Source: Paraburkholderia flava | Lineage (GTDB): Bacteria > Pseudomonadota > Gammaproteobacteria > Burkholderiales > Burkholderiaceae | Length of the DNA stretch: 64,000 nt | Assembly: GCF_004359985.1 (NCBI RefSeq) | Contig: NZ_SMRO01000004.1 | Location: 434,001 to 498,000, forward strand | Direction: 5' to 3' | Notes under the pieces: generated by a model | Told to the model about the DNA's origin: nothing | The model's input: the letters and a program-made list of their open reading frames with translations, nothing else | Databases searched by the model: none | Made by a program: the position numbers and the translations under genes | Shown here: positions 9,504 to 18,860 of the stretch, piece after piece | Layout: each line of letters starts with the position of its first letter | How positions within the stretch are numbered: position 1 is the first letter of the stretch

Positions 9504-9528
9504 AACGTGTGAACGCGGCATTACGAAA

Positions 9529-9840
9529 CTATCGCTCGTCCTCTACGGAAGAGACCGGGCCTCGCGCGTAGACCGGTCGACGTTCTGCCGATGCCTCGCC
9601 GCAGCTATCGACAGCGGTGTATCGCTCCACTCGCGCAATACCCACTTCTTCGGCAACCTGATCATTCTGAACGTCCTCGTCGACGCTCGCCGCTAACGGA
9701 CAGATCAACGCAATCCATTCAGGCACAAGATGACCATGCGACACGACATGATGCAACTCGACACCAATCCATATCCAGATCAACGCGATGGCGGCCAGAC
9801 TTCCAAGACAAATGAAAATGACGAACGGATCTATCACCAT
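9529..9840 (-). CDS. possible small membrane protein, convergent with the sigma factor
   Basis: A 103-residue frame with one strong hydrophobic helix at residues 6-27 (FVIFICLGSLAAIALIWIWI and following), then a His-rich turn and an acidic tail. It has no recognised family and no good Shine-Dalgarno before its ATG. The clean transmembrane helix argues for a gene, the rest is unconvincing. It converges on the ECF sigma gene. Confidence 0.33.
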   Translation of the reverse strand: MVIDPFVIFICLGSLAAIALIWIWIGVELHHVVSHGHLVPEWIALICPLAASVDEDVQNDQVAEEVGIARVERYTAVDSCGEASAERRPVYARGPVSSVEDER

Positions 9841-9995
9841 GGATCACCAGAACAGTCGAGGACGGCACGTGCAACTTCTGCCATCGAGTAAGGGGCGTGT
9901 CTGCTGCATATAACAACTGCCCGCTCTCAACTATTCCCACGAAATTTCTTACGATCAGCCACGCCAGTACCCACACAAGCCACGCAGAATGCACA

Positions 9996-10026
9996 AAGCC
10001 GATGCGTTCAAACAACGCATCGGCTT
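9996..10026 (-). terminator. hairpin terminator of the autotransporter gene
   Basis: A perfect 13-bp stem, AAGCCGATGCGTT (9996-10008), five-base loop, AACGCATCGGCTT (10014-10026), sits 72 bases beyond the autotransporter stop codon. On the minus strand it is followed by TTTG, a short U-tract, so termination of the long autotransporter transcript is the natural reading. Confidence 0.75.
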
Positions 10027-10097
10027 CGCTTAAACCACCATCATCCCGCGCTACGCAAACAACTCCACGCAATCCAGGGCAACCGATCCCTAAACGA

Positions 10098-13000
10098 TCA
10101 GAACCGGTAATTCACCCGCACACTCCCCTGCTGCGCCGACGCATGCGTCGTATTGATCAGCCCATCGTAGTTCAACGACACATCGAGACCCGCATACGGA
10201 TGCAGCGTCACGCCGGCACCCGCAGTCAGATATCCACGCGGCAGCGTAGTCCCCGGCGCAGTGAACAGCGTCCCATCCTGCGCGGAAACGCTGACCGCGC
10301 GATTCGCATCAAGCACTTCGTGCGCGTAGCCGACCCGCACCTCGACCTGCACCGGCCGGAACGCATCGCCGAACGCATGATCGAACGCGATCTGCGCATA
10401 CGGTTGCAGACTGCGGACGTTGTCCGAACCGACCTGCAGATCCTGGCCGCCCGCACCGCTTTCGCCGAAGCTGTTCGCATGGAAGTACGCAAAGCGCAGC
10501 CCGAGGCTCGGTGTCACCGTGACGCTGCCCAGTTGCAGCGGCATGCTCGCCTGGCCACCGAGGTTGAACTCCTGCCCCGTGTGATCGCCTTCGGCATTGA
10601 CCGTGCCGAACGGACGCTTCTGCGACAGGAAGTCGAGGCCCGCGCCGATCGTCGCGGCGAGATTCACCGGACCGACACTGCGTCCGCCGTACAGCGCGGC
10701 ACGCAGCGTATCGGTGGTGCCTGAGTCGCCGGTGTTCTGCTCGCTGATGTCGGCGTGGTCGTAACCCGCGGCGACGCCCACCGAGTAGTCGCCAAGCTTG
10801 CGTTCGAGGCCAGCGAGGAAACCATAGCGGTTGCTCTGGAAGCCCGGTGCACCGCTCGTACCGCCGACGGTCGTCTGGCTACCCGTCGCCGTGATCCAGC
10901 CGGACGGTGTCGCTGAAACCGCCGACGTCTGGCTCAAGCGTCCGAGCAGTGCACTGCCCTGCGCCTGCGCGCCGAGTATCGCCGTCGTGCCGAGCGCCGT
11001 GTAGATGCTCGTATCGACCGGCGCGACGACGGTCGGCGACGTACCGCCGGTACCGCCCGTGCCCGTTGCGGCATTCGCCAGTGCCAGCTCGACCGAATTC
11101 GCGCCGTAACTGACGTTCGGCGTCAGTCCGCCGAGAGTCGACGTGCCGGTGTTCGTCGTGCTGCTGAACGTGCCCTGCACACCGCCGGCCGCCGACACCA
11201 CCGTGTACGACTTCGCGGAGTACGTGCCCGGGTCGTAGGTAATCGCGAGCACGCCGTTGAGCGTCGCGCTGCCGTTCACCTTCAGTTGCGATGCAGCCGT
11301 CGGACTCACTTCGACCGACAGCGTCCCGGCGCTTGCCTGCGAATAGTTGCCGCCGATCGTCAGCGTGCCGATCGAACCGCCCGGCATCACGATGCCGCTG
11401 TTCGTCACGTTGCCGCCGACGATGCCGTGACCGCGCAACGTCGCGGCCGCATCGACCTGGACGTTGCCGCCGAGCGTTGCCGTCGACGTATTCGCATCGC
11501 CGACTTCGAGCAGCCCGGACGCGAGTTCGGTCGATCCGCCGAACGCGCTGCTGTCACCGGTGAGCAGCAGTGAACCATTGCCTTGCAACAGCAGCTTGCC
11601 GGTGCCGTTGAACGCGCCTCCGAACGTACCGTTCGCATTCGCCAGCGTCAGCGCCTGGCTGCCGAGCTTCACCGTACCGTTGCCGGAGAGCGCGGCGATC
11701 GTCGCACCGTTCGTCGTGCCGGAGATATCGAAGGTGCCGGCGTCCGCGACGCCGCTCGACGACGCGATGCTGCCCGCGCCGGCCAGCGACAACGTCGCAC
11801 CGCTCGCGATCGACGTTGCGCCCGTGTACGTGTTCGCACCAGACAGCGTTTGCTGACCGCCGGTCACCGTGAAGCCACCGGTGCCGGCCAGCGCGCCGCC
11901 GAAGTTCGCCGTGCCGTTGCCTGCCACGCTCAACGTCTGCGCGCCCAGCTTGACGGTGGTGCCGGTCACGCCGCTCAATGCGCCGATCGTCTGATTGCCG
12001 GCGGCGGAGATATCGAAGTTCACGCCCGTCGCGGCAAGCGTCACCAGGCCGTTCGCAGCGAGGCTGCCGCCGGTGCCAAGTGCGAGCGTGCCTGCGTTGA
12101 TCGTCGTGCCGCCCGTGTAGGTGTTCGCGCCGGTCAGCGTTGCGGTACCGGTGCCCGCTTTCACGATGCTGCCGGTGCCGCCGATCGCACCGCTGAACGC
12201 GGCGTCAGTTGAATCGCCGAACGTCAGCGCGTTCGCACCGAGCGCGACTGCGCCGGCGCCGGTCAGCACGCCGATCGTTTGCGCGCTTTGTGCCGCCGAC
12301 AGATCGAAGGTCGCACCGCTCGCGATGTTCATCGCACCGCTCGACGCCAGGCTGCCGGTCGTGCCGAGCGCGAGCGTACCGGCGTCGATTTGCGTGCCGC
12401 CGGTGAACGTGTTCGCACTGTTCAGCGTCAGCGTCGCGGCACCGTTCTTCGTGAGCGAACCGGTGCCCGACATGCCGCCGCCCAGCGTCAGGTTGTTCGA
12501 GCCCGCCACCGTCAGGCCCGCGTTCAGCACGACGTTGTTGCCGAGTGCGACGGCGGTACTGCTGTCGAGCGTGGTCGCGCCGTTCACGGTCAGCGCGCCG
12601 ACACCCAATGCCGTATTGCTGCCGACGATCAACCCACCCGCATTCAGCGTCGTGCCGCCGCTATACGTGCTGTTGCCGCTCAGCGTTTCGACGCCCGCAC
12701 CCTGCTTGACGAGACCGCCTGTGCCCGACACGTTGCCGGCGAGCGTCTGGTTGGTCGCATCGCCGAACGTCAGCGTGTTGCCGCCCAGCGCGACCGCGCT
12801 GCCCGCGACGCCCGACAGCGCGCCGACCGTCTGACTTCCCACCGATGCGCTGATATCGAATGTCGCACCCACGCCGTTCAGCGTTACGTTGCTGCCGGCC
12901 GCGAGGCTGCCGGCACCAGCGAGCGCAAGCGTACCGGCGTCGATCGTCGTGCCGCCGGTGTACGTGTTCGTGCTGGTCAGCGTCTCGGTGCCGCCCCCTT

Positions 13001-16000
13001 GTTTGACGATGCCGGCGGTACCGCTGATCGTCCCGCCGAACGTATGATTCCCTCCGTCGCCGAAAGTCAGCGTATTGGCGCCGAGCGACACATCGCCGCC
13101 GCTGCCCGCGAGCGCGCCGATGGTCTGATTCGCGCCGGACGCGCTGATGTCGAACGCAGTGCCCGGGCCGTCCAGCGTCACTGTGCCGGTGGCCGCCAGA
13201 CTACCGCCCACGCCGAGCGCGAGCGTGCCTGCGTCGATCGTCGTGCCGCCGGTGTACGTGTTCGCGCCGGTCAGCGTTTCGGTGCCGGTGCCAACCTTGT
13301 CGACGTTGCCGCCACTTCCGCCGATCGAGCCGCTGAACGTGCCGTCGTTCGCGCTGCCGAGCGTCACCGTATTAGCGCCGATATCGAGCGTGCCATTGCC
13401 GACCAGCGTACCGACCGTCTGCGCACCGTTGCCCGCCGACAGATCCAGCGTCGCGCCGGTCGCGATGTTCACGACGCCGGTTGCCGCGAGGCTCGCGTTC
13501 GCGCCGAGCGCGAGCGTGCCTGCGTCGATCATCGTGCCGCCGGTGTAGGTGTTCGTGCCGTTCAGCGTCAGCGTGGCGGCACCTTGCTTCGTCAAACTGC
13601 CGGTGCCGGACAGCGAGCCGTCGAGCGTCAGGTCGTTCGAACCGTTCACCGTCAGGCCCGCGTTCAGCACGACGTTGTTGCCAAGGGCGACGGCGGTGCT
13701 GCTGTCGAGTGTCGCGTTGCCGTTCACAGTCAGCGCGCCGGTGCCCAGCGCGGTATTGCTGCCGACGATCAGACCGCCCGCGTTCAGCGTGGTGCCGCCG
13801 GTATACGTGCTGTTGCCGCTCAGCGTCTCGATGCCGGCGCCGTCCTTGATAAGACCACCGCCGCCCGTCACGTTACTGGCGAGTGTCTGGTTGGTCGCAT
13901 CGCCGAACGTCAGCGTGTTGCCGCCCAGCGCGACCGTGCTACCGCCGTTGCCCGACAGTGCGCCGACCGTCTGGGGCGCCGCGGCCCCGCTGATGTCGAA
14001 GCTCGCGCCGTTGCCCGCGACGCTCACGGCGCCCGTCGCCGCGAGACTGCCGTTGCCGGAGATCGCCAGCGTGCCGGCGTTGATCGTCGTACCGCCGGCG
14101 TAGGTGTTCGCGCTGGTCAGCGTTTCGGTCCCGCTGCCTTGCTTGACGATGCCGCCGGTGCCGCCGATCGTCCCGCCGAACGAGCCGTTCGCGGTGTCGC
14201 CGAGCGTCAGCGTGTTGCTGCCGAGCGTGACGTTCGTGCCACCCGCGCCGCTGAGCGCGCCGATCGTCGGGGCCGAGGTCGCGCCGCTCACGTCGAGTGA
14301 CGCGCCGGCGTTCGCGAGGTTCACGTCGGTCGACGACGTCAGGTTGCCCGCGCCGGACAACGCGAGCGTGCCGGCATTGACCGTCGCCGTGCCGGTGAAC
14401 GTGTTCGCGGCGGTCAGCGTTTGCGTGCCGCTGCTTTGCTTGGTGATGCCGCCGGTGCCGCTGATCGTGCCGCCGAACGTTTGATCCGCCGCAGTGCCGA
14501 AGGTCAGCGTATTCGCGCCGAGCACGACGCTGCCGGCCGTGCCGGACAGGTCGCCGATCGTCGGGTTGCCGCCCGCGCCGCTGATGTCGAACGTCGCGCT
14601 CGCGTTGGTCAGCGTCACCGGGCTGCCGCTCGCGAGACTGCCGCCCGCGCCGAGCGCGAGCGTGCCCGACTGGATCGTCGTGCCGCCCGTGTATATATTC
14701 GTGCCGGTCAGCGTTTCGGTGCCGGTGCCTTGCTTGACGAGACCACCAGTGCCGCCGATCGTGCCGGCAAACGTGCCGTTGTCGACATCGTCGAGCGTCA
14801 GCGTGTTGACGCCGAGCATCACACTCGTTCCGGCGACGCCGGTGAGTGCGCCGATCGTCGGCGCGGTCACGCCGCTCACATCGAGGCTCGAGCCTGGGTT
14901 CAGCAGATTCACATCGTTCGCTGCGGACAACGCATTCGCGTTGGCGAGCGCGACGGTTCCGGCGTTGATCGTCAGCGCGCCGGTGAACGTGTTCGCGGCT
15001 CCGAGCGTCAACGTCGCCGCGCCGCTCTTGATCAGACTGTGCGTCCCGGACAGCAGTCCGCCGAGCACGACGTTGTTCGAGCCGACGACGGTCAGGTTCG
15101 CGCCCAGCGCGATCGCGTTGTTCAGTGTGAGACTCGTGGTCGTGTCGAGCGATGCATTGCCGCTGACCGTCACCGCGCCCGTGCCGAACGCGTTGGTATT
15201 GCCGGCGACCAGTGTGCCGCCGCTCAGCGTGGTTGCGCCATAGCTGTTGTTGCCCGACAGCGTCAGCGACCCCGGACCGGCGAGGTTCAACGTGCCGCCA
15301 CCGGCAACCCCGCCGCCGAGCGTCAGCGCATCGGCACCTTGCACGGTGAGCGTATCGCCCCCGCCGATCAGGACCGTGTTGGTCAGATCGACCCCGTTCG
15401 CGCTTGCGGAGAGCGTCGTTGTGCCGTTCACGCTCAGCCCACCGCTGCCGAGCGCCGCGTTGTTGCCGACCGCCAGTCCGCCCGCATTCAACTGGACACC
15501 GCCGTTGAACACACTCGCGCCACCCAGCGTCTGCGTGCCCGTGCCGTTCTTGATCAGGCTGCCGAGCCCCGCGATCGCGCCGTCGTACTCGGTATTGCCG
15601 AGGCCGTTGAGCGTGAGCGTATTGACGCCGAGATTCACCGTGCCGCCCGTACCGCCCAGCGAGCCGATGCTCTGATTGCTGCCCAGCGACATATCGAGCG
15701 TCGTGCCGGAAGAAAGCGTGAACGCGCCGGTCGGCGACAGCGAGCCGCCCGCGCCGACCGCCAGCGTGCCGTTGAGCAAGCTGAAGCTGCCCGCCAGCGA
15801 ATCGGCACTCGACAGGTTCAGCGTGCCGGCCCCGCTCCACGAAGCATTCCCGGCGCCGCTCAACCCGCCCGCGAGGGTCATCGGGTTCGAGCCCTGTAGC
15901 GCAAGCGTGCCGCCTCCGCTGACCTGTACTGCGTTCGACAGTGCGAACGCGGATTCGGTGTCGAGTGTCGCGGAGCCCGTGACGGTCAGCGTGCCCGTGC

Positions 16001-17315
16001 CGATCGCATTCGCGTTGCCGAGTATCACGCCGCCGCTCGCCAGCGTGACGCCGCCCGTGAACGTATTCGCGTTGTTCAGCGTGACCGGGGCGGTGTTGGT
16101 GATGTTCAGCGAGCCGCTACCGGCGATCGAGCCGCCGAGCGTCAACGCGTTGGTGCCCCCGATCACAAAATTGGCGCCGTTCAGCGCGATCGCGTTGGGG
16201 ATCGACAGGCCCGCCACCGACGACTCGACGCCGCCACCGTTCGCCGTCAGCGTGCCGCTGCCGAACGCGGTCAGGTTGTTCACGTTGACGAGACCGTCGT
16301 TGATCGTCGCGCTGCCGCTGATCATATGGCCCTGCAGATTCCACGTGCCGCTATTGACGACGAGATTCTGGAAATGGAGGTAGTTGCTCGCACTGATAGT
16401 GGTGACCGCCCCGCTCGTGCCGGACCCGGGGCCGGTCGCGGAATTCTGCAGAACGAGCGTGTTGCCGCTGCCCGTGCCCGCATCGACGATCCCCGCCGCC
16501 GCGAACTTGATGGTCGAGCTGCCGGCCGTCATCGTGCTCGCGGTCCCGACGCCTGCGTTGTTGACCGACGACCCGGACACCGCGGTGAACGTGTTGCCGG
16601 CAGCGGTGTCGCCGAGATACACGCTGCCGTTGATCGTCCCGGCATTGATGACACCGTTCTGCTGACCGGCACCCGTAGCAGGAGCAAGACCGATCCGGCC
16701 GGTAATCGTCCCGGTATTGATGAGCTGGGTCGCGCCGCCGCCATAGCTCAGGATGGCGGGCGCATCGGCCGTGGTGAACGTGCCGACGCCGAAGATCGAC
16801 ATGCCGATCGAGCCGGCGTTCTGGATCGTCGTGCTCGCGCCGCTGCCGTTCTGGACGATGAGCGCCTGGCCGCCGAAGCCCATGATGCTCGCGATATTGA
16901 CGAGCCCGTTGAGCACGCCCCCCGCTTGATTGTTGACGTTGATCGGATTGGCCGTGCTGTTGCCGAGCATCGCGCCCGTCGCCGCCAGGCTCAGGCCGCC
17001 GTTGATCGTCGGGTCGATCTTTCCCGAGTTGTTCAGCGCGATGCCGTTGCCGTTCAGCGTCAGCGACGAGCCGCCGACGATCGGCGGCACGCTGACGACG
17101 GCGCCGCTGTCCACGTCGAACGTCACGTTGTTGAGGGAGCTGGAGAAGCTGTTGGTGTTCGAGCCGGTCGCACAATCGATCGTCGTGCCCGCCGTCGTAC
17201 AGGTCGCGAGCGCGTCGCGGCTCGCGCCGAGCAACAGCACCGGCGGTGCGAAGGCTAAAAGAAGGCTCGCGGCCAGACGCGTCATGCGTGGGCGCTGCAT
17301 GTGTTTGCGGTGCAT
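10098..17315 (-). CDS. giant autotransporter (type Va) with beta-strand-repeat passenger
   Basis: 2405 residues from ATG 17315 (MHRKHMQRPRMTRLAASLLL), behind GGGGGGAG; an in-frame ATG 46 codons earlier gives no signal peptide. The signal peptide ends about ...SRDALA, followed by TCTTAGTTIDC. The passenger is Gly/Ala/Thr/Asn-rich and made of tens of passenger-associated beta-strand repeats of the form TLTGANTYTGGTTIDAGTLAL, typical of a long beta-helix exposed at the cell surface. The last roughly 275 residues (from about TPSGWITATGSQ) are the 12-strand outer-membrane beta-domain, ending VRVNYRF with the terminal Phe expected for BAM recognition. Adhesion or biofilm function is likely by family; no protease or lipase motif was seen. 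Monocistronic. Confidence 0.95.
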   Translation of the reverse strand: MHRKHMQRPRMTRLAASLLLAFAPPVLLLGASRDALATCTTAGTTIDCATGSNTNSFSSSLNNVTFDVDSGAVVSVPPIVGGSSLTLNGNGIALNNSGKIDPTINGGLSLAATGAMLGNSTANPINVNNQAGGVLNGLVNIASIMGFGGQALIVQNGSGASTTIQNAGSIGMSIFGVGTFTTADAPAILSYGGGATQLINTGTITGRIGLAPATGAGQQNGVINAGTINGSVYLGDTAAGNTFTAVSGSSVNNAGVGTASTMTAGSSTIKFAAAGIVDAGTGSGNTLVLQNSATGPGSGTSGAVTTISASNYLHFQNLVVNSGTWNLQGHMISGSATINDGLVNVNNLTAFGSGTLTANGGGVESSVAGLSIPNAIALNGANFVIGGTNALTLGGSIAGSGSLNITNTAPVTLNNANTFTGGVTLASGGVILGNANAIGTGTLTVTGSATLDTESAFALSNAVQVSGGGTLALQGSNPMTLAGGLSGAGNASWSGAGTLNLSSADSLAGSFSLLNGTLAVGAGGSLSPTGAFTLSSGTTLDMSLGSNQSIGSLGGTGGTVNLGVNTLTLNGLGNTEYDGAIAGLGSLIKNGTGTQTLGGASVFNGGVQLNAGGLAVGNNAALGSGGLSVNGTTTLSASANGVDLTNTVLIGGGDTLTVQGADALTLGGGVAGGGTLNLAGPGSLTLSGNNSYGATTLSGGTLVAGNTNAFGTGAVTVSGNASLDTTTSLTLNNAIALGANLTVVGSNNVVLGGLLSGTHSLIKSGAATLTLGAANTFTGALTINAGTVALANANALSAANDVNLLNPGSSLDVSGVTAPTIGALTGVAGTSVMLGVNTLTLDDVDNGTFAGTIGGTGGLVKQGTGTETLTGTNIYTGGTTIQSGTLALGAGGSLASGSPVTLTNASATFDISGAGGNPTIGDLSGTAGSVVLGANTLTFGTAADQTFGGTISGTGGITKQSSGTQTLTAANTFTGTATVNAGTLALSGAGNLTSSTDVNLANAGASLDVSGATSAPTIGALSGAGGTNVTLGSNTLTLGDTANGSFGGTIGGTGGIVKQGSGTETLTSANTYAGGTTINAGTLAISGNGSLAATGAVSVAGNGASFDISGAAAPQTVGALSGNGGSTVALGGNTLTFGDATNQTLASNVTGGGGLIKDGAGIETLSGNSTYTGGTTLNAGGLIVGSNTALGTGALTVNGNATLDSSTAVALGNNVVLNAGLTVNGSNDLTLDGSLSGTGSLTKQGAATLTLNGTNTYTGGTMIDAGTLALGANASLAATGVVNIATGATLDLSAGNGAQTVGTLVGNGTLDIGANTVTLGSANDGTFSGSIGGSGGNVDKVGTGTETLTGANTYTGGTTIDAGTLALGVGGSLAATGTVTLDGPGTAFDISASGANQTIGALAGSGGDVSLGANTLTFGDGGNHTFGGTISGTAGIVKQGGGTETLTSTNTYTGGTTIDAGTLALAGAGSLAAGSNVTLNGVGATFDISASVGSQTVGALSGVAGSAVALGGNTLTFGDATNQTLAGNVSGTGGLVKQGAGVETLSGNSTYSGGTTLNAGGLIVGSNTALGVGALTVNGATTLDSSTAVALGNNVVLNAGLTVAGSNNLTLGGGMSGTGSLTKNGAATLTLNSANTFTGGTQIDAGTLALGTTGSLASSGAMNIASGATFDLSAAQSAQTIGVLTGAGAVALGANALTFGDSTDAAFSGAIGGTGSIVKAGTGTATLTGANTYTGGTTINAGTLALGTGGSLAANGLVTLAATGVNFDISAAGNQTIGALSGVTGTTVKLGAQTLSVAGNGTANFGGALAGTGGFTVTGGQQTLSGANTYTGATSIASGATLSLAGAGSIASSSGVADAGTFDISGTTNGATIAALSGNGTVKLGSQALTLANANGTFGGAFNGTGKLLLQGNGSLLLTGDSSAFGGSTELASGLLEVGDANTSTATLGGNVQVDAAATLRGHGIVGGNVTNSGIVMPGGSIGTLTIGGNYSQASAGTLSVEVSPTAASQLKVNGSATLNGVLAITYDPGTYSAKSYTVVSAAGGVQGTFSSTTNTGTSTLGGLTPNVSYGANSVELALANAATGTGGTGGTSPTVVAPVDTSIYTALGTTAILGAQAQGSALLGRLSQTSAVSATPSGWITATGSQTTVGGTSGAPGFQSNRYGFLAGLERKLGDYSVGVAAGYDHADISEQNTGDSGTTDTLRAALYGGRSVGPVNLAATIGAGLDFLSQKRPFGTVNAEGDHTGQEFNLGGQASMPLQLGSVTVTPSLGLRFAYFHANSFGESGAGGQDLQVGSDNVRSLQPYAQIAFDHAFGDAFRPVQVEVRVGYAHEVLDANRAVSVSAQDGTLFTAPGTTLPRGYLTAGAGVTLHPYAGLDVSLNYDGLINTTHASAQQGSVRVNYRF
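12121..14360 (-). repeat. 1.14-kb in-frame super-repeat inside the autotransporter passenger
   Basis: Blocks at about 12180-13210 recur at about 13320-14350 with a constant offset of 1140 bases (380 codons). Examples are 12541 and 13681, 12661 and 13801, 12961 and 14101, 13021 and 14161. Offsets change to 1137 and 1143 at the edges, which marks the ends. The duplication is diverged by scattered, mostly third-position, differences and sits above the basic 50-60-residue beta-strand repeat. Confidence 0.85.
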
Positions 17316-17936
17316 GTCTCCCCCCAGGGATGTTCTTGTGTGTGACTTTGTGTTCGGCATCGCGGCGATCGGTCGGGCCGCCGCGTATGCGTGTTGTCTG
17401 GTCTGTAGCCGTTTGAAGCCGGATTCGACGGATCGCGCGCGCAGCCACGTCACCCTGCGATGCCGGGTTCGGGCGGAAAGGATGCGCGGAAAAATCGACG
17501 ATGCCGTCGAGCGTCGTCAGTAATTGAGGTTTGTCATGATGGCCCCTCGGCCGGCTTGTCTCTCGTCGTTAACAACTCGCATTTTTCTGGCCTGTGTTCT
17601 CGTTTTTCTGGCTTGCACGCTTGATTTCGCGGGAGTGTAGCGCATGGAAAAAGTAGTTGCTACAGGGAATTACCAATGCTTTCTGGATGAAAGTATTTTC
17701 GGGAATAAGGGCCGATGCGTACCCGGTTTGCCGCTCGCGCCGCCATCTTCGCGTCATGCGTAGCGATTGACGAGCTGCTGGAAACGCCGTCGATTTGTCG
17801 CCTTCGGATCGACAGTACGCAAACGTTTGTCCACAAAACTCGACAGCGCCGTGATGGTCTCGCTGCCTAGAATCCGGACGGCAAATCGCGCATCAAGCCC
17901 CGTCGGTTCCAGATCCTCATACCGGAGATTGCTCTC
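17316..17936. other. divergent intergenic region, autotransporter / GH114 lipoprotein
   Basis: About 620 bases with no convincing gene. It must hold the autotransporter promoter (minus) and the lipoprotein promoter (plus). Two copies of TTTTTCTGGC lie 21 bases apart (17582-17591 and 17603-17612), a two-helical-turn spacing suited to a dimeric regulator. The DNA around 17570-17710 is noticeably AT-richer than its surroundings. Confidence 0.45.
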
Positions 17937-18839
17937 ATGACACCTGGACGTACCCTTTCCTCCATCGCGACGATCCTGCTGTGTGCGTTCTCACTCGCTG
18001 CCTGTGGCGGCGGCTCGTCGGATTCGTCGGCAGCGGGACCCGTTGCGCTCAAGAGCGATGCCCAGGCGCCCGCGGTCGCTCGCTGGACCCCGATTGCGTC
18101 GGACACCTGGCAGTGGCAGATAAAAGGCAAGGTGAACACCTCGTACAACGTCGCCATCTACGATATCGACCTGTTCGACGTCGACGCCGCAGCGATCGCG
18201 CGGTTGCAGCAGGCGGGACGCAAGGTGGTCTGCTACTTCTCGGCGGGCAGTTCCGAAGACTGGCGGCCGGACTACGGCAAATTCAAGGACGCCGACAAAG
18301 GCAATCCCGTGAAAAAATCGGATGACGACGGAAACTGGGACGGAGAGAACTGGCTCGACGTGCGCTCCAGCAACGTGCGCTCCATCATGACCGCTCGTCT
18401 CGACCTCGCGGTTTCAAAGGGATGCAATGGCGTCGAGCCCGACAACGTCGACGGCTACCAGAACGACTCAGGCTTCCCGCTCACGGATGGAAATCAGGCC
18501 GACTACAACACGTTCATCGCGAACGAAGCGCACAAGCGGAATCTCGCGGTGGGTCTGAAGAACGACGTCGATCAGCTGGCGCTGCTTGCGCCGTTGTTCG
18601 AGTTCGCGGTCAACGAGGAATGTCACGACCAGGGCGAGTGCGATAAGTACAGCGTCTTCACGTCGAAGAACAAGCCGGTGCTGAATGCCGAGTACGCGGA
18701 TCAATATCGCACGGCCAACGGACAGCGCACGCTCTGCGCCGATGCCCGCGCGAAGAATCTTCGAACGCTGGTGCTGGCTCTGGATCTCGACGACAGCTAC
18801 CGGTTCAGTTGCGATGCGCCGGGGACAGGTAGCTCGTGA
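17937..18839 (+). CDS. GH114-like (endo-alpha-1,4-polygalactosaminidase family) lipoprotein
   Basis: 300 residues: a lipoprotein signal MTPGRTLSSIATILLCAFSL followed by the lipobox LAAC (Cys about 23) and a Gly/Ser linker, so it is probably anchored in the outer membrane or periplasm. The catalytic TIM-barrel is recognisable from WQWQ, the early YDIDLFD strand, VCYFSAGSSEDWRPD, and the family signature GVEPDNVDGYQN with its acidic catalytic pair. Family members hydrolyse galactosaminogalactan-type polymers, but most bacterial homologues are untested. Context (next to a surface autotransporter, convergent with a ThDP enzyme) gives no substrate. Confidence 0.88.
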   Translation: MTPGRTLSSIATILLCAFSLAACGGGSSDSSAAGPVALKSDAQAPAVARWTPIASDTWQWQIKGKVNTSYNVAIYDIDLFDVDAAAIARLQQAGRKVVCYFSAGSSEDWRPDYGKFKDADKGNPVKKSDDDGNWDGENWLDVRSSNVRSIMTARLDLAVSKGCNGVEPDNVDGYQNDSGFPLTDGNQADYNTFIANEAHKRNLAVGLKNDVDQLALLAPLFEFAVNEECHDQGECDKYSVFTSKNKPVLNAEYADQYRTANGQRTLCADARAKNLRTLVLALDLDDSYRFSCDAPGTGSS

Positions 18840-18860
18840 CGGCTGACGCTGGCCCTGGTC

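Noticed and set aside
12279..14300. Long plus-strand frames (up to 673 codons) across the autotransporter
   Set aside because: They are mirror frames of repetitive GC-rich passenger DNA; their proteins are Arg/Ala-rich repeats without domains or ribosome-binding sites.
13939..15840. A 633-codon minus-strand frame overlapping the autotransporter in another phase
   Set aside because: Arg-rich out-of-phase translation of the same repeats; the in-phase frame gives an intact signal peptide, repeats and beta-domain.
10098..17315. Regular repeats in the autotransporter considered as a CRISPR array
   Set aside because: Repeat units are diverged, in frame and coding; there are no constant 28-37 base repeats with unique spacers and no cas genes.
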